Source of the DNA: Bacteroidaceae bacterium
Lineage (GTDB): Bacteria; Bacteroidota; Bacteroidia; Bacteroidales; Bacteroidaceae
NCBI GenBank assembly: GCA_017547205.1
Contig: JAFYQH010000003.1
Location: 43,786 to 107,785 of the forward strand
Direction: 5' to 3'
DNA length: 64,000 nucleotides
The first letter of the stretch is position 1. Every line of letters begins with the position of its first letter. Position numbers and translations under genes: made by a program. Below, piece by piece: positions 16,998-26,975 of the stretch. A model generated the notes under the pieces. It was not told the origin of the DNA and made no database searches. It saw only the letters and a program-made list of their open reading frames with translations.

Positions 16998-18911
16998 TCA
17001 CGAGTTCATGCTCATAAGAAACTCATCATTATCCTTTGTCCTTTCAAGACGGTCCTTGACAAATTCCATAGCCTCCATGGGAGTCATGTCGGCAAGATAC
17101 TTGCGGAGTATCCACATGCGGTCGAGAGTCTGGCGGTCGAGCAACAGGTCATCGCGGCGTGTTGACGATGCTATAATGTTGACAGCAGGGAATATACGCT
17201 TATTTGAAAGCGAACGGTCGAGCTGGAGCTCCATATTGCCGGTACCCTTGAACTCCTCGAATATGACCTCATCCATCTTGGAACCGGTATCAATCAACGC
17301 TGTAGCAATGATTGTGAGCGAACCGCCGTTCTCAATATTGCGCGCTGCGCCGAAGAAGCGTTTCGGCTTATGTAGTGCATTGGCATCGACACCACCCGAA
17401 AGCACCTTTCCCGATGCTGGCGAGACTGTGTTGTATGCACGTGCGAGACGTGTTATAGAGTCAAGGAAAATTACCACATCATGGCCGCATTCAACCATGC
17501 GTTTTGCACGTTCAAGTACAATTCCGGCAATCTTAACGTGGCGCTCGGCGGGCTCGTCGAAAGTCGACGCTATCACCTCGGCATTTACCGAGCGGGCCAT
17601 GTCGGTAACCTCCTCGGGACGCTCGTCAATGAGCAGCATTATCATGTATGCCTCGGGATGATTTGCAGCAATTGCATTTGCAATATCCTTCAACAGCATT
17701 GTCTTACCGGTCTTTGGCTGTGCCACGATAAGGCCTCGCTGTCCTTTACCGATTGGGGAGAACATATCCACCACACGTGCCGAAAGATTGTCGTAGCTAC
17801 CCGAGCACAATGTGAATTTCTCATCGGGGAAGAGCGGGGTAAGGTTCTCGAACGACACGCGGTCACGCACAAGTTCGGGCGAAGCACCGTTTATGCGGTT
17901 CACCTTTACCAGAGGGAAATACTTTTCCCCTGCCGACGCCGGACGTATTATACCCTCGACCACATCGCCGGTCTTGAGTCCATAGAGCTTTATCTGCGAC
18001 TGCGACACATACACGTCATCGGGCGATGCCAGATAGTTGTAGTCAGACGAGCGTAGGAAACCATAGTTGTCGGGCATGATTTCCAGAACACCCTCTACGC
18101 GCAGGACATCGGCAAAATCGTACTGCAGCTTTGCCTGCAGCTTCTCGTCGGGATGATTTTCTGAACGTTTGTCTTGATTCAGGCGCTTCTGGTTTTTCTC
18201 ATTCTTCTGCGACTTTACGTTCTTGTCGAACTTGTCAACAAGCCCTGCGGGCAGTTCCTTCGAATCAGTAGGAAGATCCTCTATAGCAACGAAAGAATCC
18301 CCATCTTCCTGCACTGGTGAAACAGGCTCATCGGCTACAACAAGCACGTCTGCGACGGCTTCCTGTGGCAGTTCTGCATTATCCTGCCTGTTCTTGGGCT
18401 TGCGGCCGCGCTTCTTTGGTTGCTTTACAACATCCTCGGCTGACGCCTCCGCCGCAGGCTGATCAGCCACCGCAACATTCTCCTGTACCGTTGTCTGAAG
18501 CTGTTTTTCGGCCTTAGGCTTGCGGCCACGCTTCTTGGGCTGCTTTACCTCATCACCGGCAGGAGTGACGTTCTCCACAACAGCAGCCTCAAGAACGGCA
18601 ACAGGCTCATTCTTCTGCACCTTAGGTTCGTCCTTCTCAACCTTCACAGCCTTTTCTCCAGTAGCCGTATATACCTTGCTCGGCGCATCGGAATGTATCC
18701 TGTTGCGGCGGTGTTCGCGGCGGTTCATTCTGTTCTCCTCCTTTACTACGGCCGGAGCACCCGTTTTGCTGTTCTGCATTGCCTGACCGTCAAGAATGCG
18801 ATAAATCAAGGAATCCCTATCAAGGGACTTCACACCCTGAACACCAAGTTCCTGTGCAATGGACTGCAAATCTGCAATCTCCTTGCTTCTCAATTGTTCT
18901 ATATGATACAT
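16998..18911 (-). CDS. rho: transcription termination factor Rho with a disordered insertion
   Basis: A 637-residue Rho, the hexameric RNA helicase that ends transcription; E. coli Rho has 419. The N-terminal Rho_N helices (about 1-45) are separated from the cold-shock RNA-binding domain (about 270-345, with [14 protein letters not shown]) by some 210 low-complexity residues rich in Lys, Glu, Ala and Pro that include two copies of [11 protein letters not shown], an AT-hook-like basic motif. The ATPase core follows, with Walker A AQPKTGKT and Walker [17 protein letters not shown]. In Bacteroides thetaiotaomicron a comparable disordered insertion drives Rho condensate formation and matters in the gut; the same role here is inferred. 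Confidence 0.95.
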   Translation of the reverse strand: MYHIEQLRSKEIADLQSIAQELGVQGVKSLDRDSLIYRILDGQAMQNSKTGAPAVVKEENRMNRREHRRNRIHSDAPSKVYTATGEKAVKVEKDEPKVQKNEPVAVLEAAVVENVTPAGDEVKQPKKRGRKPKAEKQLQTTVQENVAVADQPAAEASAEDVVKQPKKRGRKPKNRQDNAELPQEAVADVLVVADEPVSPVQEDGDSFVAIEDLPTDSKELPAGLVDKFDKNVKSQKNEKNQKRLNQDKRSENHPDEKLQAKLQYDFADVLRVEGVLEIMPDNYGFLRSSDYNYLASPDDVYVSQSQIKLYGLKTGDVVEGIIRPASAGEKYFPLVKVNRINGASPELVRDRVSFENLTPLFPDEKFTLCSGSYDNLSARVVDMFSPIGKGQRGLIVAQPKTGKTMLLKDIANAIAANHPEAYMIMLLIDERPEEVTDMARSVNAEVIASTFDEPAERHVKIAGIVLERAKRMVECGHDVVIFLDSITRLARAYNTVSPASGKVLSGGVDANALHKPKRFFGAARNIENGGSLTIIATALIDTGSKMDEVIFEEFKGTGNMELQLDRSLSNKRIFPAVNIIASSTRRDDLLLDRQTLDRMWILRKYLADMTPMEAMEFVKDRLERTKDNDEFLMSMNS

Positions 18912-19029
18912 AAATTATGAGATGATACCCTGCCCATAAAGACAAAGATCATAGTTGGAAATCTATAAAGATTAATGAATATTTAGATTGAAAACATAAA
19001 TCCAGAACCTCTGGCCTAAATTGACAATG

Positions 19030-19037
19030 CAAATATA
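19030..19037 (-). promoter_or_regulatory. -7 box upstream of rho
   Basis: TATATTTG on the minus strand is an exact TAnnTTTG match about 118 bp before the rho start. This implies a leader of roughly 110 nt, long enough for the autoregulation known for rho. The remaining sequence to 19175 is AT-rich, with nothing else recognisable. Confidence 0.5.
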
Positions 19038-19175
19038 GGGATTTTGTTCTTAACGTAACATAAAATTATATTTTTTTTTGAACAGCAGCACGACATTGCG
19101 CCGGACGAAACATAAAAATGCGCAGGAAGCACACAAAAAGGCTCCCCACGCAAAATATTGATATACCGGAAAATG

Positions 19176-20291
19176 TTAAAGAAGCCCCTCAAGCTTCGTC
19201 ACGACATCCTTAGCCGATGCCGAACGTAATATTATCGTACCGCTGTTGTTTATAAGCACGAAAAACGGCAATTCCGATATTCCATAAGCTGCAGCAAGCT
19301 CGGCACTTCCCCCGCCCGGATTACACAATTGTACCCACTGCAGACCATGCTTGCCAACAGCCGTCCTGCACTGCTCCACACTCTTGTCTAGAGATACAGC
19401 CACAATGTCGAATCCTTTACTGCCATATTCGGAATATACCTTCTTAAGACTCTCAAGTTCATTCAATGAGGTATCGTTCCACCCGGCCCAGAAGCACAGG
19501 AGAGTGTATTTGTTGGAAGAAACCCTATCCGACATGAGCACACCTCCGCCATCAAGGCTGTTGAGTTCGAAATTCTGGTACTTTTTGCCCACTGCAGTAG
19601 CCGCAGCCTGTGACTCAATATTTCCTGTGTACGAAAGCATAGATACCTGTTGCTCAATCTGCCTTACCTTCGCATCATACAACTTGCCACGATACCTCTG
19701 CGGAACCAATTCAGCCACAGGAGAGAGCATCTCAACAGGCAACACACCCACAGACTGCACAAAGAAGAAGCAGCCAAGAGGGTTCTCCAAATTATCCTTT
19801 ATCTGTTTAAGAGCATATGCCCCGAACACATTTTCGGCAAGAACTGCTACGGAACGGAGACTGTCGGCCATATGCTTCTCAAGGTTCATCCTTCCAAGCA
19901 ATTCCGGAGACACCATAGTGCGAAGATTGGCAAGGCGCTCCCTTTCATGCTGGAAACGCGCCACAGCATCATTCATCGGAGTTCCGCTGCACGCAATACT
20001 ATTCCCCATACAGAAAGATATTTCGCCTGGTTCAAGAACCACGAATCCACCGTCAATAACTTGAGAAGAAGATATATAGCATACTGAAAGCGTATCGCAC
20101 ACACCCTCGAAAACAAACCTGCCGTCCTCAACTTCGGTGGAATCGATTACAGCGAGGATATCGTCGAAAGCTGTAAGATAAAGCATGGTTCCGTCAGCAG
20201 CAGAATTACATCTTCCTACAATCGTATAACTGTTCCTATTGCCGCATGCCAGAATGCAGAGCAAAGAAAGACAAAATATGATACTTCTCAT
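19176..20291 (-). CDS. thioredoxin-fold lipoprotein (DUF4369-like) lacking the CXXC motif
   Basis: A 371-residue lipoprotein. The signal peptide ends in the lipobox LACG (Cys about 16). An N-terminal DUF4369-like beta domain (about 22-115) is followed by helices and a TlpA/ResA-type thioredoxin domain (about 235-370). In that domain the usual WCxxC active site reads FWAGWNDTS, so both redox cysteines are missing, although the cis-Pro loop SELPFFVL is kept. It is therefore unlikely to be a thiol-disulfide oxidoreductase. The start one base after the engB stop is chosen over an ATG 15 bp upstream because it gives a compact lipoprotein signal. Confidence 0.8.
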   Translation of the reverse strand: MRSIIFCLSLLCILACGNRNSYTIVGRCNSAADGTMLYLTAFDDILAVIDSTEVEDGRFVFEGVCDTLSVCYISSSQVIDGGFVVLEPGEISFCMGNSIACSGTPMNDAVARFQHERERLANLRTMVSPELLGRMNLEKHMADSLRSVAVLAENVFGAYALKQIKDNLENPLGCFFFVQSVGVLPVEMLSPVAELVPQRYRGKLYDAKVRQIEQQVSMLSYTGNIESQAAATAVGKKYQNFELNSLDGGGVLMSDRVSSNKYTLLCFWAGWNDTSLNELESLKKVYSEYGSKGFDIVAVSLDKSVEQCRTAVGKHGLQWVQLCNPGGGSAELAAAYGISELPFFVLINNSGTIILRSASAKDVVTKLEGLL

Positions 20292-20292
20292 T

Positions 20293-20901
20293 TTACAGTG
20301 TCGCATTTACATCCTCAATATACCGCAGAACCTCCTCGCGTCCCATCCTGGTCTCGCTTGACGTCACAAAAACCGGAGGCAGTTCCTCCCACTCCTCGAG
20401 CAGACAATCCTTATATGCCTTCACATTGGCTCCAAGAGCAACTTTACCCATTTTGTCGGCTTTCGTGAATATTATAGCAAAAGGAACTCCGTTCTCTCCC
20501 AGCCAATGAAAGAACTCAAGATCGATTTTCTGCGGCTCATGGCGGCTGTCAACCAGCACAAAAAGCAGCGTCATCTGTTCACGGCCCAGGATATAATTGT
20601 TTATTATCCGCTGTAGCTGCTCATTCTGCGACTTGCTACGCTTTGCATAGCCATAACCGGGCAGATCGACAAGATACCATTCTTCATTGACAAGGAAATG
20701 ATTTATAAGCAAAGTCTTTCCAGGCGTTGAAGATGTCATTGCCAGCTTTTTCTGCCCGGTAAGGGCATTTATAAGACTCGACTTTCCGACATTGGAGCGG
20801 CCAATGAAAGCATATTCAGGCCTATTGTCCACCGGGCACTTGCGCACATCGGAGTTACTTACCACAAAACGCGCGCTCTTTATTAGGGGTTTATCCATCA
20901 C
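20293..20901 (-). CDS. engB: ribosome biogenesis GTPase EngB/YsxC
   Basis: A 202-residue TrmE-Era-EngA-EngB-Septin family GTPase needed for late 50S assembly. G1 is GRSNVGKS, G3 is DLPGYGYA, G4 is TKAD ([10 protein letters not shown]) and G5 is TSSETRMG. Length is typical. The lipoprotein gene begins one base after its stop. Confidence 0.93.
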   Translation of the reverse strand: MMDKPLIKSARFVVSNSDVRKCPVDNRPEYAFIGRSNVGKSSLINALTGQKKLAMTSSTPGKTLLINHFLVNEEWYLVDLPGYGYAKRSKSQNEQLQRIINNYILGREQMTLLFVLVDSRHEPQKIDLEFFHWLGENGVPFAIIFTKADKMGKVALGANVKAYKDCLLEEWEELPPVFVTSSETRMGREEVLRYIEDVNATL

Positions 20902-20919
20902 GTTTAATTTATATCACCG

Positions 20920-20927
20920 CGAAGATA
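20920..20927 (-). promoter_or_regulatory. -7 box of the engB promoter
   Basis: TATCTTCG on the minus strand, 18 bp before the engB start codon, one mismatch to TAnnTTTG. Confidence 0.5.
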
Positions 20928-21018
20928 CTACTATATTCAAAAAAAAACAAACCGCACCCGAAAACAGAAGATCATTGGGGAAATATGCCTATATTAGCGC
21001 AAGCATCGGCATGTGGCA

Positions 21019-21381
21019 ATGAATAACAGAAAACAGAATGACAAAAGCATACGGCGCAGGCCGTTCATTACGGCAGCGGCACTGAAGAACTTCCTCGGAG
21101 CCTCGATACTGACATCGGTTTCGTCGCAAGTGGCCGTCACTACCGACGCCGTCATAGTAAGCCACATGACAGGACCCGATGCCATGTCGACATTCATATT
21201 AGAAAAAGAGAGCATACATGCCGTATTCCTCTATACCGGCAGAAAATGGGGTAGGAATTACGCTGACAGCACGCTGGTCAACGGAGCCTCACACAAGCAT
21301 ATGTACGGGACAAATGTAGTGACCATGAATATATGCCAGCAGGAGGAAGGCAACCAGCCCCTTCCTACACCATATCCTTGA
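21019..21381 (+). CDS. short ORF resembling the N-terminus of a MATE efflux protein, probably a remnant
   Basis: A 120-residue frame. Residues 12-60 (basic start, then ALKNFLGASILTSV and a TTDAVIVSHMTGPDAMST segment) resemble the first transmembrane helices of MATE-type exporters, where the N..D.I.VS..G..A pattern is characteristic. From residue 61 on the similarity stops and the sequence is neither hydrophobic nor familiar. MATE proteins have about 450 residues, so this looks like a truncated gene joined to unrelated sequence. It ends exactly where the convergent TonB receptor gene ends (adjacent stop codons). It could also be a real small protein; there is no independent support for expression. 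Confidence 0.4.
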   Translation: MNNRKQNDKSIRRRPFITAAALKNFLGASILTSVSSQVAVTTDAVIVSHMTGPDAMSTFILEKESIHAVFLYTGRKWGRNYADSTLVNGASHKHMYGTNVVTMNICQQEEGNQPLPTPYP

Positions 21382-23682
21382 TTAATGTGAAATCTTTATT
21401 CCCACGGACAGTGTCCTGGGCTGTGTAGGGCCATAGTAATAGCCCGAGTCACGGAACTCGCCCTTGTCAAGATCTTTCTGGAAGCTGTTGAACACATTCT
21501 GTACACCTGCATTCAATTGAAGATTAATATGGTCGCGTAGCACGAACGTATATCCAGCTTTAAGGTTCAGGTCAAAGAAGGATGGGGTCTTTTCCATGCG
21601 GTCATTCGCGATATAACCTGCATAGTGCGGCACATTCATTGAGCCAGTATACGTTCCCGATAGGGATAGGTCGAGCCTCTTCACAGGAGAAGATGTTATC
21701 GTGAAATAACCGTAATAATCGGGGGTACGCATCATATTCCTTGTCGTGAGTTCCTCGCCATCCACTTCGGTCCATGCCTCGGGCTCCTTGTAGAGGCTTC
21801 TCTGCGCGGTAAACCCAATCTGCAGGGAGAACTCCTTGCCGTGCGCGATTCTGGCATCGACATTTGCTCCATACACCCTCGCACCCTTTCCGTTACGGCG
21901 TTCCTTGACCGCGAACCCCTCGGCATTCATGCCCACATCTTCGAGAACAAACACATCACTGAGCCCCGTATAGAAACCTTCAACAAGGATATTGGCCTGC
22001 CAATGGCCTAAACTCGTTGTCCAATCCACTGAACCGCTGAAGCTGTTGGAACGTTCCTCCTTCAGGTTGTCGGCAAGTCTTATCTGCACACCCTCACCGC
22101 CGACAGCCGTCACATGCAGGTCCTCGTCATAGGCCTGCGGCGCACGGAAACCCGTAGAATATGTCAACCGCGCCTGCAATGCTTTGCTCGGCTTGAAAAG
22201 AAGATTCACGCGCGGGCTGAATATGGGGTTGTCTATAAGATTATGCTTGTCGACACGCGCTCCCACAAGCAAGGTAAACAAGTCCATATCCCATTCGTTC
22301 TGCACGAATGCGCTTGCTATTCGCACATCCTGGTGCATATCCCTATTATACCCTGTCATCATGTCATGCAGACGGTTCTCCTGAAACTCCAGGCCGGCGG
22401 TAAAAGTTGCCGGAGAGAAGAGCAACTTGCCGATACCGCCAGTATAAGTGGCACCGGCAACCCACGTAAGGTCATCGGTTTTGCCGTATGCGTTCGGGTC
22501 ACGCTGCGCACCATAGTAACTGCCACGATCGGTATGCTGCACCGACGCATACAACGACAGTTTGTTCCTGTAGCCGCTCCAACCCAAATCATACGAAATA
22601 CCTCCACTGTTTATGACGTGCTTTGTCTGCTCTGTGATGTCACTCTCGTTCGGTTCCAAATTGAACTTGTTACCTCCACGACGGAACTCATTCGTGGTAT
22701 GGTACTCCAGATTAAGGCGACTCGTATGTGTAGGACGATAATACGCACGTATACCAAAAGTATTCATGTTTATTTTGCCAAGCTCAGAGAAACCGTCCCC
22801 GTCATGGTCATAGGGATTACGATTACGGTAATTGGCATACAGGGCAATACCATATGAATTATCCTTGGCCACCAGCGAAGCATTCGCACCCACATTCTGC
22901 TCCCAGGAATCACCGCCATAGCACGCCATGTTGCTGTTTATGGAGAATGAGTCGCCCGTCGGGTCCTTCGTAATGATATTGACAGTTCCGCCAACGGCAT
23001 TTGCACCGAAGAGAGCCGACCCGCCACCACGGACAACCTCGACACGCTCAATCATATTTACAGGTATCTGCTCGAGCACATACACGCCGCTCAACGAGCT
23101 CACCACCGGACGGCTGTTCATCAGTATCTGCGAATAGGGACCTTCGAGCCCGTTTATGCGCACCTGCGGGAAGGCGCAGTTCTGGCAGTTGTTCTCGACA
23201 CGGAGACCCGTCACATAGTTGAGGCTCTTTGCAAGATCGGGAGAGTTCACAGCCTCGAACAGCTTCATCGAAGCTACTGAGACTACAACCGGCGCGTCGC
23301 GGCGGCTCACCTCATTGCGGTTGGCCGACACAACTACCTCATCAATAGCAACACCCTCAACCTTCAATTTGAAATGCACAACTGATACATAATCCCGGTT
23401 GACAGTTATTTCCTTCGTACTTGTTTCATAGCCCACCATACTTACACGCAGAGTGTATTTGCCGGGGGCCATGTTACGGAACTCGAATTGACCGGCCTCG
23501 TTGCTCATTGTCCCTTCACCTGTTTCTACGACCAATATTGAAGCATATGCAACATTTGCCTCGCTTCCGTCCTCGACCACATGACCAGAAATCATGTTAC
23601 CTTCGAACCTGTCGGCCAGTTCGTCGGCATTGAGCGCATACCCTGAAAGGGCAAGCATAAAAAATAAAATCAGTTTTTTCAT
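21382..23682 (-). CDS. TonB-dependent outer-membrane receptor
   Basis: A 766-residue receptor: signal peptide (MKKLILFFMLALSGYALNA), a carboxypeptidase-regulatory-like beta domain (about 30-110, GHVVEDGSEANVAYA), a plug (about 120-235, with SLNYVTGLRVENNC and RVEVVRGGGSALFGANAVGGTVNI) and a 22-stranded barrel ending in an aromatic/hydrophobic strand. The lack of an adjacent SusD gene and the overall form suggest a receptor of the siderophore/heme/colicin (CirA/FepA) group rather than a glycan SusC, but the ligand cannot be named. The downstream ATG is chosen because it opens the signal peptide. Confidence 0.9.
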   Translation of the reverse strand: MKKLILFFMLALSGYALNADELADRFEGNMISGHVVEDGSEANVAYASILVVETGEGTMSNEAGQFEFRNMAPGKYTLRVSMVGYETSTKEITVNRDYVSVVHFKLKVEGVAIDEVVVSANRNEVSRRDAPVVVSVASMKLFEAVNSPDLAKSLNYVTGLRVENNCQNCAFPQVRINGLEGPYSQILMNSRPVVSSLSGVYVLEQIPVNMIERVEVVRGGGSALFGANAVGGTVNIITKDPTGDSFSINSNMACYGGDSWEQNVGANASLVAKDNSYGIALYANYRNRNPYDHDGDGFSELGKINMNTFGIRAYYRPTHTSRLNLEYHTTNEFRRGGNKFNLEPNESDITEQTKHVINSGGISYDLGWSGYRNKLSLYASVQHTDRGSYYGAQRDPNAYGKTDDLTWVAGATYTGGIGKLLFSPATFTAGLEFQENRLHDMMTGYNRDMHQDVRIASAFVQNEWDMDLFTLLVGARVDKHNLIDNPIFSPRVNLLFKPSKALQARLTYSTGFRAPQAYDEDLHVTAVGGEGVQIRLADNLKEERSNSFSGSVDWTTSLGHWQANILVEGFYTGLSDVFVLEDVGMNAEGFAVKERRNGKGARVYGANVDARIAHGKEFSLQIGFTAQRSLYKEPEAWTEVDGEELTTRNMMRTPDYYGYFTITSSPVKRLDLSLSGTYTGSMNVPHYAGYIANDRMEKTPSFFDLNLKAGYTFVLRDHINLQLNAGVQNVFNSFQKDLDKGEFRDSGYYYGPTQPRTLSVGIKISH

Positions 23683-23881
23683 ATATATAGCATCTTTTAG
23701 CATGTTGAAAGGAACCCCAGCGATTCCGTCTGCAAAATTACCTCAGGCTCAACTACTATGGAATAATCAGTTATTGTTAAAAAAAGCCCACCGATAGTCT
23801 TATTTGGTAAAATTATGTAACGCAAGAAACCATTTTTTACAAAAAGCATACAAAAGACTTGTTTACAAAAACTTTTTGCCC

Positions 23882-23889
23882 TATTTTCG
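23882..23889 (+). promoter_or_regulatory. promoter of the C10 peptidase gene
   Basis: TATTTTCG as -7 box, with CTTG (consensus TTTG) 20 bp upstream. It leaves about 30 bp to the ATG at 23921 and excludes upstream ATGs as starts. Confidence 0.55.
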
Positions 23890-23920
23890 CAGAATAACCT
23901 TGCAAAAAATCAACATTGAT

Positions 23921-26836
23921 ATGAAAAGAACTTTTACTTTTATTCTTGTAACTCTATTCCTTGTGAGCTATGCCGTTGCCGGCCCCATTGACCCTGCAAA
24001 GGCACTCGAAATAGCCAACACATTCTGGAACAGCAATGTAAAATCGAAGAAAAATGCAGGCCTTCGACTTGCACCGGCAAGCGATGCGGCAAAAGCACCA
24101 TCGCGCGACGGAGTGCAGAAAAGCGACCCTGCATTCTATGTATTCAACAGCAACGACAACAAAGGTTTTGTCATAATCTCGGGCGACGATGAACTTAAAC
24201 CCGTTGTAGGATATTCCGACAATGCCTGCCTTAGCGAGATGCCCACAGCACTTGCCGAGTGGCTGGACGAATACAGCAGTTACGTCAATGGCGTACGGAA
24301 CGGACTTATAGAGCCGGCAATGAGCAAGGCTGCTGCTCCTACAGGCAAAGCTATTGCCCCAATGCTGGAGACAAGCTGGAACCAGAGTTCGCCCTACAAC
24401 AACAAGTGTCCCGAAGTCAATGGACAAAAGACACCTACAGGATGTACAGCCACAGCAATGGCCCAGATAATGAAATTCCACGAGTGGCCAATAACTCCAA
24501 AGACCAACATAGTATGGAACAACAACATCACCGGTGTTAGCGAGACACTATACCTTACATCACGCAAATATGACTGGAGCAAGATGCTTCCCCATTACCG
24601 TAACGGTTACACAGCAGAACAGGCCGATGCTGTTGCTACGCTCATGGAGGATGTGGGCAAGGCAATACAGAGCAACTACGCGCTTGCCGGAACAGGAAGT
24701 TCCGATATATACGCATCGTATGCGCTTGTAAATGTTTTCGACTACAGTCCCGATGTAACTATCGTAAGACGCAGTGACTATACCGACGAGGAATATTTTT
24801 CAATAATCAGAGAGAACCTCAATGCAAGGCAGCCCCTCCTTTATTCTGGTCATAGCCAGTCATACAATAGCGGACACGCATTCGTATGTGACGGAATAGA
24901 CGAAAACAACTTGCTTCACATCGACTGGGGATGGGATGGTGCATACAACGGCTATTTCGACATGACATACATGTCCCCCGAAGGAATTGGTATAGGCGGC
25001 GGTGATGGCCGTTACAACGTAGGACAGAGCATGGTGGCAAACATACGCCCTCGAACTGCCGGTGAACCTGACAAAGAAGGTGTCCCCACAGTATATATGA
25101 TGGATGTAGTAGATGTAAATGTCCAAAGTAACCCCCCAACTATATATGAACAGGCGGTAAGCTATGATAAAAACAAAAATGCAGATGTAAGAATTGTAGC
25201 AGGTTTGTTAAACTGGTCACACTCAAGCACCAGGCTTTCTATGGCCATTGGTATTGAAAAAGACGGAGAACTGGTTTCCGCATCAAAAATCGGTGACCCC
25301 CAGATGATTGATTTCAACAGATCTTTTGGCTATTATATTCGATTAACAATAAGCAGCTCTCCCACAAGCCAAGAATACCTTGAGGAAGGCCTGTATAGAG
25401 TTATCCTATGTTACACCGACGACGAAGAGAACATATACATTGCACGCGGTGCCGAGAACGGCCTTATACTCGAAGTCAATGAAAGCTACGTGACTATCAG
25501 AAAGGAACTCCCAGAAATAGAAGCATCAAACATCTCATTCCACGCCACACCACAAATGAAAGGCGACAGGGTTGCTTTCGATGCCAAATTCAAGACAACA
25601 AACGGAAAGAGTGCGACAGTACTTCTTGTTCCAGTAATTAACCAGCTACAGGCAAACGGAACATACAAAGCCATAATCCTTAACACAGAATCTGAACTAA
25701 TTCAGGTACACGACGACAAGGACATGGTGGCAACATTTGAAACCAATTACACAATCCCTGAAGATGGCGAGTACTATCTCTCATTCAAATACAACTTGAA
25801 AAACCAGTTCATCGACAGGGAACAAGTAGTTGACAAGTCCAATTTATTTGACATTGCAGGCAAAGGCGATAACTTTATCATAAAGTCACAGTTCGACGGT
25901 CCTACACCTTCAACGACAAGCATCACCGCCACATCGGTCACTTGGGGCAACAACCTGAGTGTAAGCGCGAACGTCAAGAACATAGCATCTACTGCAGAAG
26001 CCTATAGCGGAACACTCGCTATCTTTGCCGAAAACATCCAGACCGGCAAGAAGCATATACTTATGAGAACTGATGTCGAGAAACTGGCAAAGAACGCCAC
26101 GACTACGATATCCTACAACCAGCCAGACTGTTATCCTTCATTAGAACCAGGAAATTACACCGCGTATGTCTGTGAACGCAAGGGTGGTGCATGGCAGAAG
26201 ATTAGACAGTCAGCGGCTACATGCAATTTCAGCATAAGTGCAGGCAATGCTCCATTGCTATATGCCGATGGCAGGATTGAGATAAACAACGGCATGAAAG
26301 TGAAACAGGGAGAAAAGTTCGATACAAAGGTTAGTCTCGCTTGCACCAACGGAGACTTTAACGGTTATGTCAAGATTCAGATAACAAGCGGATTATCCAA
26401 ATATGTCGAGGGAGACTATGTAGCAGTTTCACTGAAAAATGGAGACGTTGCAGAATTCACTATTCCGGCCAACTGCAAGACTACGACACCACTTGGCCAG
26501 TACAGAATAAACATAAACCTCTACGATAGTAACAAGAATAAGATCGGTACTATATCCAATAACACAATTACCTACCCTGATAACGGATATTTCTGGGTAG
26601 CTGATGTAACTGCTATTTACGACGTGACCGAAAATTCATTCGGAGTCAACACAGACGGCAACACCATCATCATCGAAGGCGCGGACAGTAATACAGTAAT
26701 CGTCATCTACAGCGTAGACGGCAAGGAAGTATACCGCGGTATCGACAAGAGCGTTGCAGTAAAGAGAGGAATGTATATAGTTTCTGTAGAAACTGAGGGA
26801 GAAAAACCATATACAACAAAGATTTTTGTAAAATAA
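23921..26836 (+). CDS. C10 (streptopain-like) cysteine peptidase with T9SS sorting domain
   Basis: A 971-residue exported protease. After the signal peptide (MKRTFTFIL...VAG) comes a SpeB-type propeptide (about 20-130), then the C10 catalytic domain: the nucleophile lies in PTGCTATAMAQIM and the catalytic His in SGHAFVCDGID, followed by HIDWGWDG. Several beta-sandwich modules follow (about 400-880). The last 75 residues, with IYSVDGKEVYRG and a final TTKIFVK, form a type A C-terminal sorting domain of the type IX secretion system, so the protein is probably released or surface-anchored through T9SS. Streptopain and periodontain are homologues. It has its own promoter and terminator, so it is monocistronic. 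Confidence 0.92.
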   Translation: MKRTFTFILVTLFLVSYAVAGPIDPAKALEIANTFWNSNVKSKKNAGLRLAPASDAAKAPSRDGVQKSDPAFYVFNSNDNKGFVIISGDDELKPVVGYSDNACLSEMPTALAEWLDEYSSYVNGVRNGLIEPAMSKAAAPTGKAIAPMLETSWNQSSPYNNKCPEVNGQKTPTGCTATAMAQIMKFHEWPITPKTNIVWNNNITGVSETLYLTSRKYDWSKMLPHYRNGYTAEQADAVATLMEDVGKAIQSNYALAGTGSSDIYASYALVNVFDYSPDVTIVRRSDYTDEEYFSIIRENLNARQPLLYSGHSQSYNSGHAFVCDGIDENNLLHIDWGWDGAYNGYFDMTYMSPEGIGIGGGDGRYNVGQSMVANIRPRTAGEPDKEGVPTVYMMDVVDVNVQSNPPTIYEQAVSYDKNKNADVRIVAGLLNWSHSSTRLSMAIGIEKDGELVSASKIGDPQMIDFNRSFGYYIRLTISSSPTSQEYLEEGLYRVILCYTDDEENIYIARGAENGLILEVNESYVTIRKELPEIEASNISFHATPQMKGDRVAFDAKFKTTNGKSATVLLVPVINQLQANGTYKAIILNTESELIQVHDDKDMVATFETNYTIPEDGEYYLSFKYNLKNQFIDREQVVDKSNLFDIAGKGDNFIIKSQFDGPTPSTTSITATSVTWGNNLSVSANVKNIASTAEAYSGTLAIFAENIQTGKKHILMRTDVEKLAKNATTTISYNQPDCYPSLEPGNYTAYVCERKGGAWQKIRQSAATCNFSISAGNAPLLYADGRIEINNGMKVKQGEKFDTKVSLACTNGDFNGYVKIQITSGLSKYVEGDYVAVSLKNGDVAEFTIPANCKTTTPLGQYRININLYDSNKNKIGTISNNTITYPDNGYFWVADVTAIYDVTENSFGVNTDGNTIIIEGADSNTVIVIYSVDGKEVYRGIDKSVAVKRGMYIVSVETEGEKPYTTKIFVK

Positions 26837-26857
26837 AGGACAGTCTTTCAAAAACAG

Positions 26858-26895
26858 AAGGGTGGGTGCTAACTTTAGAAACATCCACCCTTTTT
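26858..26895 (+). terminator. terminator of the C10 peptidase gene
   Basis: An 11-bp stem AAGGGTGGGTG / CATCCACCCTT (one G-U) with a 13-nt loop, followed by TTTTT. Confidence 0.8.
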
Positions 26896-26975
26896 GTATA
26901 CTACGGATTCACTTTTCACACGAAAAGATTGACATTTTGCCCAAGTAAAGTTAACTTCGCAAAAAAATACAGGAC

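Noticed and set aside
18389-18549. Duplicated segment within rho as a mobile or tandem DNA repeat
   Set aside because: The two copies encode a repeated basic motif inside a low-complexity region; an intragenic duplication explains it.
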